Origin: UBA8437 sp003445035
GTDB lineage: Bacteria; Planctomycetota; Planctomycetia; Planctomycetales; Planctomycetaceae
Reading direction: 5' to 3'
DNA: 6,887 nt
Assembly: GCA_937901285.1 (NCBI GenBank)
Contig: CALCHI010000216.1
Location: 1-6,887, forward strand
Made by a program: the position numbers and the translations under genes. Positions 1 through 6,585 of this stretch are shown in pieces (the stretch's first letter is position 1; the number at the start of each line of letters is the position of its first letter). The notes beneath the pieces are model-generated. The model did no database searches and had not been told where the DNA came from. It saw only the letters and a list, made by a program, of their open reading frames with translations.

Positions 1-881
1 CGGAAGACGTCGGGACGGGCATAGTGGCCTGACACGTCGAAGTCGTATTTCCCTCGAACGACGTCATCCAGGTCCAGACTTGCCGTGAGAATACACGAAC
101 CCTCGTAGTTTGGACCGGCGAGCACTTGTCCCAGCGGGTCGATGATGCAACTGCCGCCTCGGCTGAGGACGGTCTCAGGAGCGTTGCCAAAACTGCTGTC
201 AAAATCGTCAGGAAAGTCCTGGCGTCGAACGAACTGACATGCAGACAGGACAAAGCAGCGGCCTTCCAGTGCCACGTGTTGCATGGACGACAGCCATGTG
301 TCGCGGCTGTCGGCGGTTGGCGCGCAGTAGATTTGAATGCCCTTGGAGTACATGGCCATTCTCAGCAGCGGCATGTAATTCTCCCAGCAAATCACCGCGC
401 CGATTCTCCCCAACTCCGTCTCGAACACGGGCAGCGTCGAACCGTCGCCAAAGCCCCACACCAGGCGTTCCGACGCGGTGGGCATGAGCTTGCGATGTTT
501 GCCGAGATAACTCCCGTCCGCGGCGAAAAACAGCACCGTGCAGTACAGGGTTCCCAGCTCTCGTTCGATCACACCGATAACAAGGTAGACCTGGTTCTCG
601 CCGGCGATCTCGGCCAGGCGGGTAACAGCTGGTCCCGGCACTTCCACGGCACTGTCCCAGTAGCGGCGAAAATCCTCGCGCCCCTCGGGGGTTCGTTGTC
701 CCAGGGTGGCGCCAAAAGATGCGCCCCAGGGATACGCCGAAATAAACGCTTCGGGAAAAACAACCAGTTGCGAGCCGTCATTGGCTGCTTCACTTGTCAG
801 TTCGGCAACCCGTTCCAGGCTGCGGTCGCGATCGAAAGGACAAGGACTGGCTTGAACGACGGCAGCACGGATGGGATTCAT
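1..881 (-). CDS. Nitrilase-type carbon-nitrogen hydrolase, C-terminus cut off by window edge
   Basis: Reading the minus strand from ATG at 881 gives 293 residues with no stop before the window edge. The family hydrolyses nitriles to carboxylic acids and ammonia, probably in the cytoplasm; no signal peptide is visible. The catalytic triad is present: Glu44 in FPEAF, Lys131 in GKHRKLMPT, and Cys165 in ICWENYMPL. Glu138 and the following VWGFGDGS segment also match the family. After the cysteine comes GIQIYCAPTADSRDTW, typical of true nitrilases rather than of amidases or ureidopropionases. The last visible residues, SGHYARPDVF, lie close to the usual family C-terminus, so perhaps 15-40 residues are missing. 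The start at 881 gives the usual MNPIRAAVVQ opening. An in-frame ATG at 911 would add ten residues (MPHHTSDDHK), and neither start has a clear ribosome binding site. The substrate cannot be told from the sequence; cyanide-active relatives are not excluded. Confidence 0.93.
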   Translation of the reverse strand, partial: MNPIRAAVVQASPCPFDRDRSLERVAELTSEAANDGSQLVVFPEAFISAYPWGASFGATLGQRTPEGREDFRRYWDSAVEVPGPAVTRLAEIAGENQVYLVIGVIERELGTLYCTVLFFAADGSYLGKHRKLMPTASERLVWGFGDGSTLPVFETELGRIGAVICWENYMPLLRMAMYSKGIQIYCAPTADSRDTWLSSMQHVALEGRCFVLSACQFVRRQDFPDDFDSSFGNAPETVLSRGGSCIIDPLGQVLAGPNYEGSCILTASLDLDDVVRGKYDFDVSGHYARPDVF

Positions 882-1135
882 TTTGTGGTCGTCGGATGTG
901 TGATGGGGCATTGTACTGGACTGGCCAGCAGTCCTCTGCGGGCGATCATCGCAGCGACACCAATATAGAGGCTGGCGGGCACCGCTGGGTGTGTCGATGC
1001 GGGCGAAATCTGTACGCGGTTCGCAGTCACCATCGATCACCGCGATTCACAAGAGACACTGGCGGCCTGTACTCGGTTCATTTCGCGGGACATGATCTAG
1101 GACCGCGACACGGCCCTTGTGATGAGATGATCGAG
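882..1135. promoter_or_regulatory. Divergent intergenic region between nitrilase and phosphodiester glycosidase genes
   Basis: This 254-bp spacer separates two genes that point away from each other, so it should hold promoters for both. I see no convincing -35/-10 pair. An AT-rich element at 962-967 reads TATATT on the minus strand and could be a -10 for the nitrilase gene, but the nearest -35-like hexamer, TCGACA at 992-997, is 24 bp away, which is too far. A short near-palindrome, GCGAT-C-ATCGC, lies at 942-952 and could be a protein-binding site or chance. No RNA gene or small coding sequence is recognisable here. Confidence 0.4.
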
Positions 1136-2212
1136 ATGAGTCAACGAAAGCTGAGAGTTCTGGGGACATTGACATGTGCAATCGGCGTGATGCTCGCCGG
1201 TGCCGGGCGCGCCGCAGACCAGGACAAGGCCGCTGGCACGGACAAGAGTGAGCTGAAGGCTCTTGGATTGCAGTACCAGTTACGGGAACTCAAGGAGCCG
1301 AGGCCGAACCGGGTGCATGTCCTTCGAGTGGATTTCTCCACGGGGAAAATCAAGCCCGCCGTTGTCGTTGGCAAGGACCCGGACGGAGACGGGCCGGCCG
1401 AGACGACGTTGACCAACCCGCTCGAGCTGGCCAGTGGCCCGTCGGTTCTCGCCTTCATCAACACAAATCCCTGGGACAGTTTTCCGGACAAAAACGGCAG
1501 GAAAAACCGCAGTTGGTACGCAGGACAGCCGGTCGACATTTCGGGCATTGCTGCCTTCGGTGGCCGGGTCAGGAGTCCCGCCCAGGCAAACGCGACATCG
1601 GTATGGGTCGATCGCCGGGGGCGGGTACGGATGGGCCGGGTTCCGGGTGCAGGCGGGAAAAAAGAAGACGTTCCGGAATCGGATCGCATCGTCGAGGCCA
1701 TGGCCGGGTTCCAGCAGATCGTCAAGGCCGGGTCGGTTGTTCCCGCTCCTGGAGGTGCGGTGCATCCCCGGACAGCCATCGGGGTCGATCGCAGTGGAAT
1801 GGTGATGTGGCTGGTCGTTGTCGATGGCCGTCAGAGTCGGTTCAGCGAGGGAATGAACGTGCACGAACTGGGCCGCCAGATGCTCGAACTGGGCTGCTGG
1901 AACGCGATGAACATGGACGGTGGTGGCAGCAGTGTCATGGGCCTGGTCAGCGGAAAAGACGGACTTCGTGTGATCAACAGCCCTTCCGACCGCCGGCCGT
2001 TTCGTCGGATCCGGTCAGCCGCTGAAAGTGCGGCACGGCAAGTTCTCCGCAAGCAACTCAGGGAACTGGTCGCCAGCGGCAAGCGGACACGTCAGGATGC
2101 CCGCAAACTCTATATCGAGGCTTTTCCTCCCGGCCGTGGCGGCAATCAAATCAGGATTCGTCCACTGCCGATGGTCCTGACGATCCGGAAGACCAAAGCT
2201 CCAGGCGGTTGA
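1136..2212 (+). CDS. Secreted phosphodiester glycosidase-like protein (NAGPA/DUF2233 family)
   Basis: The product has 358 residues. Residues 1-27 look like a Sec signal peptide: a basic start (MSQRKLR), a hydrophobic core, and a GRAA cleavage region. The mature part matches the phosphodiester glycosidase domain named after the mammalian uncovering enzyme, which removes N-acetylglucosamine linked through a phosphodiester. Family hallmarks are visible: VLAFINTNPW near residue 105, HPRTAIGVD at 210-218, a VVVDGRQ strand, GMNVHELGRQMLELGCWNAMNMDGGGSS with the Asp/Gly motif at 259-266, then INSPSDRRP. Bacterial members are thought to cleave sugar-phosphate links in surface or extracellular polymers, but the substrate here is unknown. 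The C-terminal 75 residues (284-358) are strongly basic, with 20 Lys/Arg against 5 Asp/Glu. ATG 1136 is preferred because GAG at 1124-1126 is suitably spaced; ATG 1127 is an in-frame alternative. The next gene starts 13 bp downstream, so the two are probably co-transcribed. Confidence 0.88.
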   Translation: MSQRKLRVLGTLTCAIGVMLAGAGRAADQDKAAGTDKSELKALGLQYQLRELKEPRPNRVHVLRVDFSTGKIKPAVVVGKDPDGDGPAETTLTNPLELASGPSVLAFINTNPWDSFPDKNGRKNRSWYAGQPVDISGIAAFGGRVRSPAQANATSVWVDRRGRVRMGRVPGAGGKKEDVPESDRIVEAMAGFQQIVKAGSVVPAPGGAVHPRTAIGVDRSGMVMWLVVVDGRQSRFSEGMNVHELGRQMLELGCWNAMNMDGGGSSVMGLVSGKDGLRVINSPSDRRPFRRIRSAAESAARQVLRKQLRELVASGKRTRQDARKLYIEAFPPGRGGNQIRIRPLPMVLTIRKTKAPGG

Positions 2213-2217
2213 AGGCG
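2212..2217 (+). promoter_or_regulatory. Likely ribosome binding site for the propeller gene
   Basis: AAGG at 2212-2215, overlapping the stop codon of the upstream gene, lies 10 bases before ATG 2226. This favours ATG 2226 over the in-frame TTG at 2220, and placement over the upstream stop suggests translational coupling. The match to the consensus is only partial, and an internal ATG at 2253 cannot be ruled out. Confidence 0.35.
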
Positions 2218-2225
2218 AATTGCAA

Positions 2226-5009
2226 ATGAATCCAGCGAGAACCACCATTGTCATGGAGCGGGACAGGCCGTCCGGTCCTTTCGGTCAAGCGTGCTTGGAC
2301 CGGCTGGCTTGTGCCTTTCCGCTTCAAGCCGTTGCGGCGATTCTCTTCGTTCTCTCCGCGACGCCCGGACTCCAGGCGGATCACAACAAGCTCCTTCAGC
2401 TGGAATTCAAGCGAAGCATCAGCAGGCACCTGGCTCGCGACAACCAGGGGTTTTGCTACCTGCTGCTGCCCACACCCGGGCGTGAAGACGGGCCGGGATT
2501 CACCTTGAAGGTCTCGCGGAAACCCCATCCGGAGTCGATTGCCGATTTTTCGACGACGGTGATGTTGCCCACGTCTGCACTTCCTGATGGCGCGAGCACA
2601 TCATGGTTCTCCGCGGGCCTGGCCGTCGATGCTCGAGACCAACTCCACCTGGTCTGCACGACCGAACGGGGACAGACCGCCTACAGCGTTGTGGACGTGA
2701 AGCTGCTACGGGGTGGACGAGCCAAGCCGACGTGGCTGAATCCTGCGAATGGTCAGAAAGGATCGCTGGTACTCGCTGCCGCCCGATCGTGGGTGGGGGA
2801 CATCTGCGGTGCAACTGACGGTCGGGTCTGGCTTACCTGGACGACCGGTGCCGCGAAGGGATCGGAAGTCACCGTGCACCTGGGAACACTCGGTGATGGA
2901 GCATGGCGGTCGTTCGTGCTCGGGCGTGGAAAGAAGCTGTATCCGCCTTCGCTGCTCATTTCCCGAGACGGGGCTGTTTTCCACGTGGCATGCGGCGACA
3001 CCGTTGGAGCCACTCACTACCTGCGGGGCAGAGTTGCCGAGCTGGATACGGAAAGAGAATGGCGGCTGGAACGGAGTCACTCCGGGAACAGGCCGGCTCT
3101 CGCCGAGTTGAGTGCCAGGAGGGTTCTCGCCGTACACGAATCGGGCGATTCCCTGAAGTACACTTTCCTGGCCACAGCTGAAAAGGTCCGCCGGTCGCAC
3201 CCGCTGACAGACCTCGACAGCCGGCTGACCTGGGACACGGTCCACTCGCCGAGGCTGGTCGTTGATCAGCATGGCGTGCCCTGGGTGTTTTTCATCGATT
3301 CGACACGCCAGCACGTCTTTTACTCGCGATGGCTGGGTACACGATGGAGCCCGATGCTCAATGGCTACTGGCTGACACGAAACACCGCCCGGTTTGAAGA
3401 CAACCACTTGTCGATTGACTGGCTTGACGTGGAACACGGGTTCGGCACAGACAAGTCCTCGATCGGACTCGTGATCGGACATCGCGGCCCGTTTCCCGAT
3501 GCCAGTTTTCACGTGCTTCGGGTCCCTTCGCTCACCTCTGACGCCGGACACAAGGCTCTTTTCCTGGATGTGAAGGAGGTTCAGCACAGCGATGGCGTCA
3601 AACTGAAAGTGAACACGGCGAGCAAGCGGGACGCTCCGGTGATTGTCGGTGGGCGTCGGACCGACTTCGACTCGCAGGGGGCTGCAAACGTCGCGGTGGT
3701 CAAGCAGGACGGCGTTTACCGGGCGTGGTATTCCGGCCTGTATCGCAAACCCGGTTCAGAATGGCCTAAGGGTGGGGCCATTCCGAAGGTGCGAGTGGGA
3801 TATGCGGAAAGTGCTGACGGCATTCACTTCAAGAAAAAACCGCTGGGCCTGTCGTCCTTCGGAGCGAACAACCACACGAACATTGTGGCCGGGCTTCCGG
3901 CAACGCCCATCTTTCGTCCCATTGTTCCCACGGGAATGCACATCGATGTCGCCGATCCCGACCCGGATCGTCGGTACAAGTTCCTGACGTGGACCGGTGG
4001 CCGGCCCGTTCGCAAACGCGGGGGCGGTGCCCAAACGGTCGACGAACAAACCTGGACGCTCTGGACGTCTCCGGACGGACTTCGTTGGCGTGAGTCGAGC
4101 CGCGGAGGAATCCGATACCCGGGCGGGATGCCGTCATCATTCTCGCCGCAGGCGATGTTTCATGATCCGGATGAATCGGATCCCGCCAGGAAGTACAAGG
4201 CTTACGGTTTTCTCGGCCTCAACAACGACCGGCGAGGCGGGGGCTACGGCTACAGCGCTGACGCAATCGAGTGGACCGCCGATCCGCGGAACCCCGTCTT
4301 CGATGCCTGGGCTCGAGCTCGTCCGGTCGTGAGAAACGGCAAGGTCGAGCAGATTCACGACGTGGTCGTCTGGAAGTATCACCAGTACTACCTGGCCCTT
4401 TACCAGTACCAGCGCAGCGGTGAAGAGATGACCATCGAACTGGCGATGAGTCGGGACGGCGAAAACTTCAGCTTCATCGAACCCGGAACTGAAGTGATTC
4501 GACGAGGCGGTCCGGGCCAATGGGATTCCGACTCGATCGCACCGTCCGTTCCACTCGTCGACGAGGACGAAATCAAGCTCTACTACTCAGGCTACCGGTT
4601 CAGCAGAACGAAACGGATTGAAGGAGAACGGGCCTGCGGCCTGGCGACGGTGCGTCTTGACGGATTCACGCACGTGGACTTGGAGGACGGACGGGATCAG
4701 GGGAGCGTTACGACGATTCCGGTCGTCCGAGGTGGTGCTGCCGAACTGCACGTCAACTCGTCTTGTGCCAAAGGCAGCCGCATTGAGGTTGAGTTGATTG
4801 ACTCCAGAACGGGCCAGGCAATTCCTGGATTCTCTCGCGAAGACTGCTCCCCCATGACCACCGACTCGCTTGCACATCGGGTCCGTTGGGGGAAACGGAG
4901 CCTCGCCGATGTCCTGGGGGCGTCTTTCCAGATCCGCTTCCATTTCGTGAAGGGTCGCGAGTCTCCACGGCTTTACTCCTTCGAATTTCGCGCTGCAATC
5001 GACAAGTAG
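2226..5009 (+). CDS. Large exported double beta-propeller protein with GH32/GH43-like C-terminal half
   Basis: The product has 927 residues. A hydrophobic stretch at 33-47 followed by GLQA-DH suggests export with cleavage after residue 51. The n-region is long, so translation may instead begin at ATG 2253, which removes nine residues. Residues about 52-460 are beta-rich with repeated strand-turn patterns such as DGRVWLTWTTG and HGVPWVFFIDSTRQHVFYSRW, and look like a BNR-type propeller; no catalytic motif was found. Residues about 475-820 resemble five-bladed GH32/GH43-type propellers. There are YRAWYSG (498-504) and LYYSGY (785-790) strands, and Asp-box-like motifs recur at 529 (SADGIHF), 615 (SPDGLRW), 677 (SADAIEW) and 742 (SRDGENF), 62-86 residues apart. 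TDFDSQGAAN (from 479) and ADPDPDRRYK are candidate active-site acids. Residues 826-927 look like a closing beta-sandwich (VELIDSRTGQAIPGFSREDC...RFHF). A glycosidase or glycan-binding role is inferred; substrate and activity are unknown. The gene follows the phosphodiester glycosidase gene at 13 bp. Confidence 0.85.
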   Translation: MNPARTTIVMERDRPSGPFGQACLDRLACAFPLQAVAAILFVLSATPGLQADHNKLLQLEFKRSISRHLARDNQGFCYLLLPTPGREDGPGFTLKVSRKPHPESIADFSTTVMLPTSALPDGASTSWFSAGLAVDARDQLHLVCTTERGQTAYSVVDVKLLRGGRAKPTWLNPANGQKGSLVLAAARSWVGDICGATDGRVWLTWTTGAAKGSEVTVHLGTLGDGAWRSFVLGRGKKLYPPSLLISRDGAVFHVACGDTVGATHYLRGRVAELDTEREWRLERSHSGNRPALAELSARRVLAVHESGDSLKYTFLATAEKVRRSHPLTDLDSRLTWDTVHSPRLVVDQHGVPWVFFIDSTRQHVFYSRWLGTRWSPMLNGYWLTRNTARFEDNHLSIDWLDVEHGFGTDKSSIGLVIGHRGPFPDASFHVLRVPSLTSDAGHKALFLDVKEVQHSDGVKLKVNTASKRDAPVIVGGRRTDFDSQGAANVAVVKQDGVYRAWYSGLYRKPGSEWPKGGAIPKVRVGYAESADGIHFKKKPLGLSSFGANNHTNIVAGLPATPIFRPIVPTGMHIDVADPDPDRRYKFLTWTGGRPVRKRGGGAQTVDEQTWTLWTSPDGLRWRESSRGGIRYPGGMPSSFSPQAMFHDPDESDPARKYKAYGFLGLNNDRRGGGYGYSADAIEWTADPRNPVFDAWARARPVVRNGKVEQIHDVVVWKYHQYYLALYQYQRSGEEMTIELAMSRDGENFSFIEPGTEVIRRGGPGQWDSDSIAPSVPLVDEDEIKLYYSGYRFSRTKRIEGERACGLATVRLDGFTHVDLEDGRDQGSVTTIPVVRGGAAELHVNSSCAKGSRIEVELIDSRTGQAIPGFSREDCSPMTTDSLAHRVRWGKRSLADVLGASFQIRFHFVKGRESPRLYSFEFRAAIDK

Positions 5010-5139
5010 CCGTCAGATCGCCTTCCCACCGACCCCCGAATGGCTCGGTTCTGGTGGTCACCTCGGTTGAGACCTGCGGTTCGTGAAAGCGGGCTCACGA
5101 TCCGGTTGCGAGCAAAAAGAGACCAGGGTCCCAGCGGCT
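5010..5139. other. Intergenic region after the propeller gene, no clear terminator
   Basis: This is the first part of the 181-bp spacer before the DUF1501 gene. The only pairing I find near the stop codon is a weak 5-bp inverted repeat, ACCGA at 5028-5032 with TCGGT at 5045-5049, and it has no T-run after it. It does not look like an intrinsic terminator. Transcription may end by a factor-dependent mechanism or read through into the DUF1501 gene. No small gene is recognisable. Confidence 0.4.
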
Positions 5140-5148
5140 TGCTACACT
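5140..5148 (+). promoter_or_regulatory. Candidate extended -10 promoter for the DUF1501 gene
   Basis: The sequence TGC-TACACT is a good extended -10 element: TG one base before a hexamer matching TATAAT at four of six positions, including its first two bases and final T. It would place the transcript start near 5155, giving a leader of about 36 bases before ATG 5191. No good -35 hexamer lies 16-18 bp upstream, which extended -10 promoters can tolerate. It suggests that DUF1501 starts a separate transcription unit from the propeller gene. Evidence is by eye only. Confidence 0.35.
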
Positions 5149-5190
5149 GTGAGAATCTTCGTTTTCCGTTGCACCACAGCGAGTGATGGA

Positions 5191-6507
5191 ATGTTGTTGC
5201 TTGAACAACTCAACCGCCGCCAGGCCATCCAGGTTGGCATCGGCGGTGCACTTGGTCTTTCCCTGGGTGATCTGCTGCGTGCCGAGGCCGATGCCCAAGA
5301 CGCACCGCAGGCCAAGAGCGTCATCCATCTTTACCTGACCGGCGGATTCTCCGTTCAGGAATCGTGGGATCCCAAGCCGGAGGCACCGACGGATTATCGG
5401 GGATCGTTTGACGTTGTCAGAACGAACCGCGGTGACCATTTCAGTGAGAATTTTCCGAGAATGGCGGGCGTCGCCGACAAGATGACCGTCATCCGCTCGA
5501 TGCACTGCAAGATCCCCGACCACGGCCAGGCCGCGTACCACTTGTTCACCGGATACCTGCCGACCACCGTGATGGACTTTCCTCAAATGGGGGCGGTCGT
5601 TTCCCGGCAATTCGGCTCGCGCAAGAACATGCCTCCGTATGTTGCGATTCCCGACAAGGTGTCCGGCACCGGCGGCACGGGGCACTTGAGCAGCAAGTAC
5701 GGTGCATTCGAATTGAATGCCGATCCGGGCGGGCGTGGAGAGTTCAAGGTCAAGGATTTCTCTTTGCCCGAGGGAGTCTCGCAGCGGCAATTCGACCGCC
5801 GCCGCCGGGCCCGCGCTATTCTGGAATCGCGTCTGAAACGCCAGGGGGTTGATGAAACGCAACTTGGCACGATGAACGAATTCTATCAGCGAGCCTACAC
5901 GCTGCTGAATTCTCCGGCTGCCAAGTCCGCGTTTTCACTGGATAAGGAACCTCAGAAAGTCCGTGATCTGTACGGCCACGGCTACATTCTCAGTTACCGT
6001 CGTCAACCGGCAGCGATCGGTGGCCGGTTGATGATGGCCAGGCGACTCGTGGAAGCGGGAGTCCGGTTCGTGACGGTTCGCTATGACGGCTGGGACAATC
6101 ACGTCAACATTCGAAACGCCTTCACCGACAAGTCGCCGGCCCTGGATCATGCCATTGCCGGGCTCCTGACCGACCTTGACCAGCGCGGCATGCTGGATGA
6201 CACGCTGGTGATGGTTACGACCGAATTCGGTCGGACACCGCGTGTCAATTCCAGTAACGGTCGCGACCACTGGGCGCGTAGCTACTCGATGCTGCTCGCC
6301 GGCGGCGGCGTGACCCGCGGGCAGATTTACGGAGCGTCGGACGCCACGGCGTCCGAGCCGGCCAAGAATCCCGTGGCTCTCGAAGACTTCCTGTACACCG
6401 TCTATCACCAACTGGGGATCGACGCCAACAATGAACTCTTGGCCTTTGGGACGCGACCCATCGAGATCGTCAAGGGCGGAAAACTGGTCAAAGGCCTACT
6501 GGCGTAA
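5191..6507 (+). CDS. DUF1501 family protein with Tat-like N-terminus
   Basis: The product has 438 residues, a usual length for planctomycete DUF1501 proteins, which are related to the alkaline phosphatase/sulfatase superfamily. Their reaction is not established. The N-terminus carries LNRRQAIQVGIGGALGLSLGDLLRAEA: Arg9-Arg10, then a hydrophobic segment, a twin-arginine-like export signal, suggesting a folded extracytoplasmic protein. Family hallmarks include SVIHLYLTGGFSVQESWDPKPEAP, DHGQAAYHLFTGYLPT (from 110), GWDNH (300-304), TEFGRTPRVN (from 344), GRDHW (357-361), LLAGGGVTRGQIYGASD and LEDFLYTVYHQLGID. The Asp and His residues in these motifs are candidate metal ligands by analogy with phosphatases. 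ATG 5191 is chosen because the signal starts there and the candidate promoter lies inside the longer reading frame that begins at GTG 5083. The next gene, a PPC-type protein, follows after 78 bp; DUF1501 genes commonly sit beside such genes and beside DUF1549/DUF1553 cytochrome genes, which are absent from this window. Confidence 0.94.
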   Translation: MLLLEQLNRRQAIQVGIGGALGLSLGDLLRAEADAQDAPQAKSVIHLYLTGGFSVQESWDPKPEAPTDYRGSFDVVRTNRGDHFSENFPRMAGVADKMTVIRSMHCKIPDHGQAAYHLFTGYLPTTVMDFPQMGAVVSRQFGSRKNMPPYVAIPDKVSGTGGTGHLSSKYGAFELNADPGGRGEFKVKDFSLPEGVSQRQFDRRRRARAILESRLKRQGVDETQLGTMNEFYQRAYTLLNSPAAKSAFSLDKEPQKVRDLYGHGYILSYRRQPAAIGGRLMMARRLVEAGVRFVTVRYDGWDNHVNIRNAFTDKSPALDHAIAGLLTDLDQRGMLDDTLVMVTTEFGRTPRVNSSNGRDHWARSYSMLLAGGGVTRGQIYGASDATASEPAKNPVALEDFLYTVYHQLGIDANNELLAFGTRPIEIVKGGKLVKGLLA

Positions 6508-6514
6508 CACAGAA

Positions 6515-6572
6515 CCGCTTGCCTGTTGGCTGACGAGACAACCTCGTCCGTCGCCGTCAGTTGAACAAGCGG
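6515..6572 (+). other. Nested inverted repeat (58-nt potential RNA stem-loop) between two genes
   Basis: CCGCTTG at 6515-6521 is a perfect inverted match to CAAGCGG at 6566-6572. Inside it, CTGACG at 6530-6535 pairs perfectly with CGTCAG at 6555-6560, and in RNA that stem extends by three G-U pairs and one A-U pair to 6526/6564. The two stems are separated by a small asymmetric bulge (6522-6525 against 6565), with a 19-base apical loop. A competing hairpin, GACGAG at 6532-6537 with CTCGTC at 6543-6548 and a 5-base loop, is mutually exclusive with the inner stem. There is no T-run downstream, so this is not a standard intrinsic terminator. It may affect processing, stability or partial termination, or could be chance. 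Confidence 0.45.
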
Positions 6573-6585
6573 AATCGAATCACTC

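Noticed and set aside
942..952. GCGATCATCGC near-palindrome as an operator
   Set aside because: Five-base arms are expected often by chance in a spacer of this length, and no second copy was found nearby.
126..968. Plus-strand open frame of 280 codons
   Set aside because: It lies opposite the nitrilase gene, whose catalytic triad is intact. Its translation shows no domain pattern and looks like an antisense shadow in GC-rich DNA.
794..1135. Long N-terminal extension of the phosphodiester glycosidase frame
   Set aside because: It overlaps the nitrilase gene, its translation is rich in Arg, Cys and Trp without family similarity, and a clear signal peptide begins at 1136.
2706..3587. Minus-strand open frame of 293 codons
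   Set aside because: It is antisense to the propeller gene and has no recognisable motif; the plus-strand frame continues through it with conserved-looking beta-propeller strands.
5028..5049. Short inverted repeat ACCGA/TCGGT after the propeller gene as a terminator
   Set aside because: Only five base pairs with a 12-base loop and no T-run; too weak to call.
5083..5190. N-terminal extension of DUF1501 from GTG 5083
   Set aside because: The extra residues precede the Tat-like signal, resemble no family sequence, and contain the candidate promoter.
5095..5862. Minus-strand open frame of 255 codons
   Set aside because: It is antisense to the DUF1501 gene, whose family motifs are continuous; no independent evidence supports it.
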